A DNA stretch of 64,000 nucleotides. Source: Clytia hemisphaerica (taxonomy: Eukaryota > Cnidaria > Hydrozoa > Leptothecata > Clytiidae). The position numbers were made by a program, and so were the translations under genes. A model generated the notes under the pieces. The model saw only the letters and a program-made list of their open reading frames with translations, did no database searches and was not told the origin of the DNA. Positions 25,401 to 37,400 of this stretch are shown here, piece by piece. The number at the start of each line of letters is the position of its first letter. Positions within the stretch are counted from its first letter, which is position 1. The stretch is taken from the NCBI GenBank assembly GCA_902728285.1, contig CACVBU010000026.1, positions 310,001 to 374,000 of the forward strand, written 5' to 3'.

Positions 25401-28400
25401 CTATTCTCCCTTTTTATCATTTCACAGGATGCGATTTTGAGCATGATGAAAACAACGGCCTCAAAAGAATCCAGTGAACGAGAAAGACAATTAGCATTGG
25501 CCAAGTTGAGGCGAGACGCCATGAAGATCAAACGAGAAGAGAAATATGATGGGGCAGCACTTGTGTTGAATCTTGCAAAAACAAATCAAGCCAAGAAAGA
25601 CGCTAGGTATTTTATGCTTATTTTTATATGATGCTGTTTTTCCCTTAAAAATGATGGTTATGAGACTATTTTTCTGTTTTTTTTCTTCACCGGAGGTTTC
25701 AGATAATTACCGTTGCCTTACAACCCAACTTGCTGATTCAGAGGATGATTAGCTTAGATTGGGTAATCTGATTGTGAAAGTAACTGGTATAGCCGAAAAT
25801 AGGTGTTGCGCTACAGATCAACATTCGATCAAATGGAAAAGGGGATAGGCCCCTTCCCGTTCATTACTTTTTTAATTCTACATAATGCTTGGGTAAAAAA
25901 CAGTAGCGTGTTGAGGAGGCAATTGTAGTAGATTTTGATTAGACGTAGCAAGCACGAAAATTGTTTGGTAGTTTTTCTTTTTTCGTTGAAAACTGCCAGT
26001 TCTAAGATGTAAAAAAGCAAAGGGGCGCCAAAATTAGTAATCAGAGGCGTATTTCTTTCGCCCTTTATATTTTGGGCGCCCCCCCCCCCCAAAAAAAAAA
26101 GAAAAGTATGCGCCCTCCACCATTAAGTGAAAATATTAAACTGTAAGAGCAGTGACTGGTTGAAATTAACGCCCGGAATCTCTGAGTTAACAAACTTTTA
26201 TTTATACGAAGGTGGTGGTAATGATAACTCGATATCTATTTCCTTGTCATTTCCTGATCTTACTTTACTCTCCATTAAAGATCAATGGCTGAAAGAGGCC
26301 CCAAAAATTCGAAAGTTGGCAGGAATAAGGCTTCTTTGTAATTGAAAAAATTTGGTGTAAGAAAGCTCAAACAGCTTAAAAGATATTCTAAATAGGAGAA
26401 ACTTAGTCCGCATAAGACCACAAAAACCACAGCGAGCAGTTTCGATCAATCTCTCATTTTGGGGGTGAGCATCCTCTTTAACCCCTGGTGAATACACAAC
26501 ACTTCTCTTGCTTTGACTTTTCGCAATTCATTGTTGATAGTAGTTTTGAAAAAATTCGTAAAATAAAACGAAGCGCCGCAGGCGAAAAAGAAATTACATT
26601 GCACTTATAGGTGTCAAAGGGCGCCAAATCGCCCAATCAAACATCAAAAAGAAATTTGGCGCCCCCTTGAAAAGCTTTTTTGGCGCCCCTCTTAGGTCTT
26701 TCTGGGTGGTGCACTGCATACCCTGCACCCCCTGCCAGGCCACCACTGCCTGCTACCACGCCACTGGTAAAAAACTTTATCATACCTATAGATCGAATGT
26801 CTAAATAGTTGGTTGGTTTAAATTAGCATCATAACTAGTTTCAAGCTGTCTGATTTGGTTAACTTATCCAAGAAGGAAAGATATTGAAAGTCTATTGAAA
26901 TCGCATTGAAATCGCATTGACCTTTAATTAATTAAAACCAACTCGACTTGTTTTTTCCAGTCTTGAGAACGAGCGAGGTCGTCAAGAACAGCTAGCTCGT
27001 GAACGTATCGCCACCCGTAAAAAGAAATTGGAAGAACAGCGTACACAAAAGGAAAACGAAAGTGAAAGCGCAGGTGAGAAGACAGAAGCAGAAAAATTGG
27101 AAGACGAAGAAAATCAAGACCAGAAAGATGATTTGTCTGAAGTGGAACAACTACAAAGAGAAGGTTTGTTCATTTTTCCTCCTTTATTTTTCCTTAACTC
27201 AAACTCACGCAGTAGGAGTCGTCAAACCTATTAAAGATTCAAATGAATCTTTTGAAGTTTGTTTCCCTCTCATGAATTTCACCGATTTTTTTTCTGCACT
27301 GTAAGGGTGCGATTCTAAAAGCCAATTTTTTCGCCGCACATACCGTCAGTTGGTAACCCCCCCCCCCCCCGGGTTTGAGAAGCCTTAAAAACCTTCATTG
27401 AACCTTTGTGTGTAACGGAAGATCTTCGAGAACTTTTCACCACGAACTTATCGTGTGTCTATTTTATGTTTTACACAATTTATTACGCATACATCGAAGT
27501 CGAACATCTCGGGATTCTCAAAAATCCTTCAATTTTTAGCTTGAAAAGGTTTCAAGCGAAGTTTTGGAAGATGAGCAAAGGATCATTTTTTAAATTAATG
27601 GTCGAAATTTGGCACAACAAATCCTCGTAACAAATGCTGTAGCAACTCATCAGGATGATATTATTTGCTACCTGATTATCAACCAATGCTGTTTAAGAAG
27701 GTCAAAAATAAGGCAATCCTTAACCTAGAATTATAAGCAGACAAAGGGTCAAAGTAGGTGAATGCGTGAATTGAAAAAACTTGCGTGAACGTGAAAATCC
27801 ACTTTTTGACTGCGTGAATGAGTGAATCTGGGCTATTTTGTGCGTGAATACGTGAATTTTCCCTTTTTTCCACTGATTGTGTGCAATGTTCCCGATTTTC
27901 CTATGTTTCCCTGATTTTTGCTGAAAATTTTCCAATTTTCTGAAAAATTGGGTTATTGCGTGAAACTCGAGGTAAATTTGCGTGAATGCGCGAATTTCGA
28001 AAAAAAATTGAATTGTGAATGTGAATTGAGGGTCCGCTGGGGGGCCTCATTATTTATTCTTCAGTGAATTGCTGTTATAAGGTTTTTGAATTCTCTGAAT
28101 CTCCAGATGATTTCATAAAAAAACATAATCGATTCTTTTACGCTAAGACAATAATTGAAACGGAAAAATTATGATTAAATTCTAAGTTTTAACAAAAATT
28201 AAATATTATATATCGAGGACTGTTTAGAAATCTTGGTATCCCAAAAATCTTTTTGATTCAATCTTGACGTTTTTATGAGAATGAAATATTAAAAGAAGTT
28301 GCGATCATTTTAAGACTTTAAAGGTTTTATTTTTACATAAGTGTTTCCGTTTCATATCAGACACATAGTGTCTTGCTATTGTTATATTATGCTGATATAA

Positions 28401-31400
28401 GCAAAAATTGTTTTTCTTTTCGTCTTTCTGACCAACCTTGCCCTACATTCGTGTCAATCCAATGTAAAAAAGCTTTTGAATTAAAATTGATGAGTAAGCA
28501 AACGGTATCAGTCTTATTTAAAAACAAAACCTCTAAGAACTAAAAAAAATTACTCAATTTCTTAGGAATTCGCACTAAAATAGTCACAAAATGGTGAAAT
28601 TCTAAGAACTTTACTAGGTTTAAAACTCCAAAAGATAAGAACAAACGAAGGCCTTAAAATCTTTGGATGTAATTATTAAAAAGAATTTGTAAAGAGAATT
28701 TTTACCGATAAGAAAAATAAGTTTCTTGTGACTTTACAGAATCAAAAACTTTTTTTAATACGCAACAGACACCTGAAAAACTATGAAACAATAGAAAGAG
28801 TATATTAACAAAATAGGAAAAGAAATTTCCTTGACCCTTATGAATTACAATCGTCCACCTCACAGTCCTGCTTTAGAGTGGAATTACATGAAATGCCCGA
28901 AATAATTCTGTATACCCTTCCGACACATTAATGGTTTTCTTTCCATATAAATCTACAACTTTTATTTGGGCTTTCTCAAGAAAATTGACCAATTCTTGAA
29001 CTGATTTTTGATTTCCGTAGAATGTCATATAAAACGAATGTCCGATCTGAGCTTCTCCAGAAGTGATTGGTATCAGTTGAATATCTTTATCGTTGACAAT
29101 TTGTATAAATTCTTGGCTATTCAATTTTATAACAAGCTTTCCATTTTCAATAATCTGATATGGGATTTCCACAGCGATATCGGCCAGTTTTGATCTTTTT
29201 AATAAGTTCAAATAGAGGTGGCGTCTGTATCCTCCAATCATCATTTCTAATGCATAACTAACTTGATGTTCAGTTATTTCTATTTCGCAGTTGAGTTTCT
29301 CCACCAAATAATCTACTCGATCGTTGTAACGTGTAAAACATGTCAGATATGTCAGATATAGAGTTTTTACCGGCGTTGTGCAATGAACGTCAAACTCCAA
29401 AGAGTATAGTAAATCACAATAATTTTCAATTTTATCTGACCAGTCAATCGTTAGGATGCCATTTTCAACCATGTCTTCAGGTAGGTACAATCGACTGCAA
29501 TGTATTGCTTGTAGAAACGTTTTAATTGTACTCGATTCAGCATAGTAATGTAAATCGACATTTGCGCTTTCTATATCTTCATGATTCACTCTGATATTGG
29601 TAATATTAATAAAACGAATCATTTTTCTTGTCTCTTCTGATCCGTTTATTTGAAGTACCCCATTTTTAATGAAGGTACCAGGCAGCTCTACCATAGGCTT
29701 GCTATCATCCGTTAACTTTGATAATAGCTTTTCAGCATCTCCATTCAAGTCAAAATTGAATGACTCAATCTGGGAATGTTTTAGCAAAGGGCATCTTAGT
29801 GGAAGTTGTATCTCGTCTAATAATTTACATAATGCTGCCAATTCTGCCGAATCATTCAGTCGCAGAATTCCATGGTCAAGCAAGCTTTTGGGAAGACGAT
29901 CCATATACAATGTATTATTTACAATTTTTACACGGTATTCAGGAAATTCGTAGCAAAATTTGTGTAGAGCCACTCGCTTAACTGCTAGTACCTGAAATTC
30001 AAATAACAATTTAATGTTCAGCTCATCTTGCGGATAAATTCTCATTAGATCTCTCATCGCCGAGCTTATGGTCATACCTGCCATTGACATCCTCGCCAAT
30101 CTGCGCATATATATGTGGAAATCCTTTTGCCGATCTGTCTTAAAAGCTATTCTGGAACTGTTACGTTCCAGATCTTCAAGAAAGGAGTTGCACGTTTGTG
30201 TTGTCGATGGTAAAAGTTTAAACATTGGGTCGGTCGTATCTAGAGCGTTAACATGCATACTAGAAATAAGTATATGCTTGATTTTTGCGTTAAAGATCCA
30301 TTCAACAAAAGATTTGACTTGTATTTTTGTCTTTGAGTCTTTTCTTGACAATTCGCTCTGTGTTATGAGGAATAATTGCATTTCTTCAGTGAACCAATGG
30401 GTTGGTGATTCCTCTAAAAGCTTTTGCCATTGTCGATAAACCTCCTCCATTTCAATATCACTCAAAATAGAATCATCTAAAAGAAAAGAAATGAGCACCA
30501 AAACGGTTAACGTAAACATAAACAACCTTTCTTAGACTATCAAGGGTGCGAAAAAGAGATCCTTATGGCTCGCACATACCCGGCACCCCTTTTGCCTAAA
30601 GACCCCCCTTGGGCACACTAGATAAGGAAACTACTCCCAGATTTCCCGTGGAATCTTGTCCAGTTTTAAAGTCTACTACTCCGCCATGTTGTTTTCCAAT
30701 TTACCTTAGATTTTCGAACGTTCGAAGTTCAAAACATTGCAATCGCAAAATAAGATGGCGGACTAAAACTGCCCTAAAACTGAACGCGCTTTTCAGAAAG
30801 CCAGATCCAGTCAAGTAGTTTGAGATCAGTGACCCGGTCAGGATACCTCTCCGTTTCCCACTCAATAAAAATGTACCAGTCAATCGTAAGATTCTTTCTA
30901 CCTGAGTTTTTGTAAATACAAGGAATTCTTGTTTTGTCAACTGTAGTAAAGTATGGCATAGGGGTGACAATAACATCTGCTCACCGTATTTCTCTTCTTT
31001 TTTGCATCCTCCGGTGGGTATTTGGGTTGAGCTTTGGTTCGTTGTGGAAATACCTAAAAAAATATAAATTGTTTGAAATAATTTCCCCGTATCTTTTTTC
31101 GAAAACCAAGCCTATGTTTTTAATTAGCATGACACTTAGAATATAGGGGCAAAATGGGTGCCGGGTATGTACGAGCAAAAAATGTCTCTCTCTAAGGGTC
31201 GATTTTCGAACTTTGGCTCAGATATACCCGTCACCTAGCAAACCTAGTACCGCCGGGCCATAAATCCATGGTTGTGTTTAGCAAAGTAAATTTACTCAGT
31301 AATAACAAAAATGTTGCTCAATGACGGATGAAACGGGTGACGGTTTGTCAATTTTGAATTTCCTAGGAAAGCTAGATACCTTTGGGCTTGAATTCGTTCT

Positions 31401-34400
31401 TGAATTGTGGTATTTCTGTTTTGCAAATCTTCATCAGTGATTCACTATTGAAATCTTTCAACAAATCAGTGTTGTCTTTTGAAGTGCTATTCACATAGAA
31501 GCTTACAGCAATTTCAAATCCATCTTTGGGATCTACAGCAGGATCAATATCATTGTTTAGTATGTTATAGTGACATTCAGTAGATAAGATATTCTGTTCA
31601 ACATTATTTGAGATAGAAGTTAATGTTGAATCTATTAAAACTTTCTCCTCACTCAACCAAGGGGTGCCATCTTTTTTCAGAAGTGAAAAATGTATAATAA
31701 TTGATCCTTCGTCCCAGCGTTGTAGTTTAATTTCAGCGATCGGTAATTTCGATACCAATTCCTTTTCAATATCACTCCAAAGTTCTTCTGCTTTTTCTGA
31801 ATCTATATCATTGTACATTTGCAGGGAAATCTCATTTGAACTTATTTTAAACTCTATGAGAAGAGCTTCAGGTTTCGAAGGGCGTTCTTGTGTATATCTA
31901 AAACCGATCATTTTAGTATTGATTTCTTTCGTTTTGAAATATTGCTCGGCAGCTTTCTTGAACCCCTGTCGCATCGCCTTTGCTTCTTTACATCTCAAAT
32001 CAAAATTGAGATCATCTTCAAAACGAAACGTTGCATCAATTTTCAATGGTTTGTTTTTTATGAATGTTCTTAAAGTTTCTGTTGCCAAATTATTTTTGGC
32101 AGCTTCATCCAGAAGCTCGTCGGCTTTTATGTCTAAAGCCCTTAATTTTTCGCTTATATCTACCACACCTTCGATACGTAAATACTTTTGAAATTTGCTA
32201 CTGTACATTGAGAGATCGCTTTTTGCCGAAGCAGTACAGATGGATAAAAGCTCAGTACTATGCTCTCGCAGCTCAAAATCATTTATTGATCCTTTATCTT
32301 TCAAAAAGTCTAACAACACTTTAACAGCGAACCAAACTGTATCTTTAATCGTTTGCCAAGAAGTGCAATATCCTGGCGCATTTGCATCGCTGAAACGACC
32401 GTTGTCCATATCAGTGCATTTAACTTCGGTCAAATGCATAGCGATGTTCCTGAAAGTATGGACGATAGAAATTGCTAGTCTTAACTCTTGCATCTCACAA
32501 AGTTTCTTGTTTAAAGTTAAAGTGATTGACTTTTCCAAGAGTTCTTGCTGTGAATTGAAGCCATTTGATTTGATAACGCAATGTAAACACGTGTAGCAAG
32601 ATCGACAACAAACATATTTGATATCTCTGCATTCGAAAGACTTTGAGTTGCATTGCTGGCATTTATGCATACATTTCTTGCTTGTCATACAACAGTTTTT
32701 GCCACAGTTTACTTTGGAGCATACTGAGCATTTATGGCCATCACATTGAAAACAACACTGGACTGGTTTCTGGTGATTGACGGAGTCCTTGCATTGCAAA
32801 TGACTTTCATATTTTGAAGAGCATGAAAAATCTTCAATATCGCGTAAAATTTCAACTAAAGAGTTTGTATCCAATAGATGAATAGGGATTTCGTTCTGAA
32901 AAATACCTTTTTTCAGATCCTGATAAACAGTTCCAGTCACTGATGGGTTAGTCTTGAAACTTTGAAATCCGTTTGCAATATTTTTTCTTCGGGTTAGAAT
33001 CACACTCAATGCTTGACCTTCACTTTGTGCTGTGGGTTCAACTAACATGCAAAAATAACTGAGTAATTTTTGTAGAGCGTACTGGCCAACTTGACTCAAA
33101 CCGAAGAGTTGCAGGTGATGGAGATGGGTTGGACCATTATTCATGTCTCAATCACTAAATTGATTTAGAAATAAAGATTTGATTAAATGTCTTGTTGTTT
33201 CTAGAAAGAGTTCAAACCATTTCATACACTTTTTTATAAGAACAATGAGGCTCAAAATTGCCAAAAATAAGAACAATTTAAGAATAATGCTGAGAATTGC
33301 TAAATTTCAAGCTATTAGGAGGGGGTAGTAAAAATAGGGTACAACGCCTCAATAACTCCCTATAAATTAAAAAACATGATAAAAATAATTTGAGGCTCAA
33401 AGTGATAAAAAATAAGAACAGCCGAGCCTCATCAAGAAGTTTACTGGCTCTTGCAGAAAAAAACACGTCTTTTTTATAAGAACATCCAAAATTTTTGAAG
33501 CCCTCGGATGTTCTTAACTTTTTGAGTTTTAACATGTTCTTATTTTGACCATTTTCCTAAGAAATAGGGTGTTTTTGAGTTCAAAAAACCTTAAAATGTT
33601 CTTAACTTGTTCTGGCCAGGAAAGCCTTATGTTTTTATATAGTTTGTTTTTATAAAAAAAACGTGAAGTGTATATACCGAAAATCAACTAGTAAAATCTC
33701 GATTAAAATGGACAAGGGCGATCAAAACTATTCAAGAATCTCAAACAAGGTTTACTTCTATTAACCCTTTAAGTAAGTACCAATGACGAGTATACTAGAC
33801 ATGGGCTATATAGGAGGGTGAAGCCCCACTGTAATGTTAAAGTTAAAAATCGTCATTTTTGGCCTAACTCGTAGGAATTGGATTGGGTTTCATGGTCAAG
33901 TAAAATTAAAATCAAAAGTGAGTCTTTCCAGCGAGATTTTAAGCCAAATAATTTGACAAAAATCCACTTTTTGAAGAATTTGACCGTTTTTTGACCATTT
34001 TCGGTCAACGAGTGATTCAAGAACCTCCAAAAAATTGGCCCTGTTTTACTTGATTCTGTCCTGTAGCGAATTAATTGAAGTTTTACAACTGGGCACCTTT
34101 CTATCATTCATAGGCAGGTCCGCGCAGCCTTTACCACCGCCCAGCCTTTACCACCGCCCACCCCGCCATTCCAAGAGACTCTAAGCTATCCAACGAACTA
34201 TAAACGAGTTTGTAACTCCTTCTAGATCCGGAGATATTATAAGCCTTTAAAATTTGAACTAGTGATTTTCTTTAAAAAACTTAGAAAAAAATGACCGTGG
34301 AACTTAAAGGGTTAACCTTTGAAAACCATTTGAAAGCCATTTCTGCCAAGACGAAAAAAAAACTAAGTTTTCTTTTCCAAACTAATGGTTTCAAAAGTCA

Positions 34401-37400
34401 AAAGTCGTCGGATTTTTTGTAATAACAGAAGCATGGTTTTTGAAAATAATCCACAGTAAAATAAACGGATAAAAGATCGAGCATGAAAGTACAACAACGT
34501 CGTCTTGTAAAATTCACTACAAACACACAAACATTCTACAAAAAAAAGAAACAGAAAATTTTCTGCTGAGTGTTTTATAGGAAAGGTATCAAATTCCAAT
34601 GCATATATCAAAAATAATAACAAATCTAAGCTTTTGTCTTTGTCTGTAGTTTAAAAAAATAAACATAAATGACGCAAGTTGCTTTACATTTTTCATGATA
34701 CTTCAATTCTCATGAGACTCTCGTGACGGAGAGGAAAATAACCCTCTATCTGAGATAAGAAGCCTCTATCTGAGATGAATAGGAGGTTACTTCATGAGTC
34801 CTAGCCTGGGTACCCAAACTCAAAATTTCAGAAAAAAAACCCTTACCTCAACATACAAAGTTTCTAAAATTTTAGAGTCTGGTGTAACTAAAAAAATCGG
34901 GTACAGTTTGTTTGATACTGTCTGTGAGTGAACCCTTGTTGACAGACTATCAAAACTAAACTTTGGAAACCCAGGCAGACACACATAATTAACTTACCAT
35001 AAAACCTCTTTACAAACTCAAGAAACTTTCAAAACTATTTTAAACTACATCAAAACATCAACCACATTTTATAAAGGCTCCTTTCCATCGGTAATTTTGT
35101 TTAGAAATGAACCTGTGTTTTCATTTTCATTTGTTTGTCTTTTTTTTGCAAGGTCAGCTTTTGTCATAAATTATGCACGCACATAGAAAAATATAAAACA
35201 TCCCGCAAATATTCTGCTTAGTAACTGGACGCTTTTTAACCAATTAGTAGATGCACTCACACATATGTGCGGGGACAAATATCCCAGCAGGACGTATTAG
35301 TTGGACCAGACCGTAAACCAGAAACATGATCTTAAATAAAATAAACTGTGAAATAGTTTACAGTCTGGATATCCAGGCTACGTGAGTCCTCGAAAACTCT
35401 TTTTATTAAGTCAACTTTTTCGTACTTATTCGCTCCCGAATATTCGGGGTTCCGGGTTCCGGGTTCCGGTAGGAGAATGTCGGGAATCTGCGAACCGGAA
35501 CTCCGAAAACCGACTTTAAGAGTAAAAGAACACCCCCTGGTAAAAGTTAATTTTCGAAAAAAAATTCTCTTTCATTAGAGAGACTTATTTATTTCTATAT
35601 GTACTTTTAGAGTAACCCGGGGTCCATTTAAAGCTTTTTTTATAGCATGCGTGGTGCGATTAAGTGGCCCGGTAGTATACGGTAATATGCTTTTGCTTAG
35701 ATTTTAATTGTTTTTGGAAGGTAAAAACAGTATTAAGCAATGTTTTTATGTGAGAATAAGGGATTGCAAATTTGTTATTGATGTTTGTTTCTCATTTTTT
35801 GATTATATCTTTTAACTCCAAGTAGTTTTATTGTTATTTGGATTTTAACATTTTCTCTCAAAATTGCTAAACGCTCCTAGTCTACTTCACTGGACTCGGT
35901 GTCATAAAGAATTATCAAAAAGTAAAGTTTAGCCAAAAGTAGACTCTAGTCTAACCTTTAAAGAGACTTGGAAAGATTGGAAAATTGACCCTAAAAGTCC
36001 GCACATACCCAGCACTTAATTTTACCTAAGCAAAACCCCCTGTACAATAATCCAGTGAAGGTAACAATATTCACACTAACTTTTTTGGACCTACCTGGAG
36101 GTCCTATAAATTAACCTTTGTCCGTCCGTCCGTCCGTCCGTTCGTTCGTCCGTCCGTCTGTTACCAGCTTTTCTCAAGATTGGCTCATTAGTTTTTTCTG
36201 ATTTTTGGCACAATGATGCAAAATGTTAATGCCCAAAATGTGACGGAGCCCGATTTTTGAAAAAAAATCATTTCCGGCTGAAAATGCCGGAAATATGCCG
36301 GAAAAACCGGTTTTTTGGCATTTTCTCGAGATTTCATCATTAGTTTTTTCAGATTTTTTGCACAAAGATGCGTATTAGCAATGCCCAAAACATGGCAGAG
36401 TCCGATTTTTGAGAAAAATTCTTTTCCGGTCGAAAATGCCGGAAATATGCCGGAAATCGCCGTTTTTGCAGATTTTCATTGGACTTTTTCCTTATATTTC
36501 GTTGTTTTTTCACGCAAAAACATTATTAATAGCAATGTACACGATCAAGCATGGTTCAATTGTCGATAAAACTGATTTTTGAAGCCGGAACTATCTAAAA
36601 ATCGCCGGAATAGCCGATTTTCGCCGGAAAAACGGTATTTCTTGAATTTCTCAAGCTGTACTTTATATTTTTTTATGAATTTTTGCACACTGATGTAAAA
36701 TGACAATACCTAAAAAGTGACGCAGCCCGATTTTCGATAAACATTTTTTTCCGGCCGAAAATGCCGGAAATATGCTGGAAAAACTGTTTTTTTGGCATTT
36801 TCTCGAGATTTTATCATTAGTTTTTTCTGATTTTTTGCTCAAAGATGCGTATTAATATTGCCCAAAACATGGCTGAGTCCGATTTTTGAGAAAAATTTTT
36901 TTCCGGCCGAAAATGCTGGAAATATGCCGGAAATCGCCGTTTTTCTGGATTTCCATTGGACTTTTTCCTTATAATTGGTTGTTTTTTCATTCAAAAACAT
37001 TATTAATTGCAATGCCCACCATCAAGCATGTTTCAATTTTCAATAAAATTGATTTTTGAAGCCGGAACTATTTAAAAATCACCGGAACAACCTATTTTTG
37101 ACGGAAAGACAGTATTTCTTGAATTTCTCGAGCTGTACTCTATGTTTTTTTATGAAATTTTGCACACTTTTGCAATATGACAATACCTAAAATGTGACGG
37201 AGCCTGATTTTCGAAAAAAAATTTTTCCGGCCGAAAATGCCGGAAATATGCCGGAAAAAACGGTTTTTTTACATTTTCTCGAATTTTCACCTTTATTTTT
37301 TTCTGATTTTTTTGCAGAAAGATGCGTATTCGCAATGCTCAAATTATGACTGAGTTCGATTTTTGAGAAATTTTTTTTTCCGGTTGAAAATGCCGGAAAT

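Noticed and set aside
31664-32191. 175-residue plus-strand open frame
   Set aside because: Antisense shadow of HEPN exon 1; the minus frame has the domain motifs and splice sites.
36174-37335. Several open frames with repeated FRHFQPE/KNQKK phrases
   Set aside because: They are products of the diverged blocks of the TGGACCTACC element in several frames, as are those at 2100-3136.
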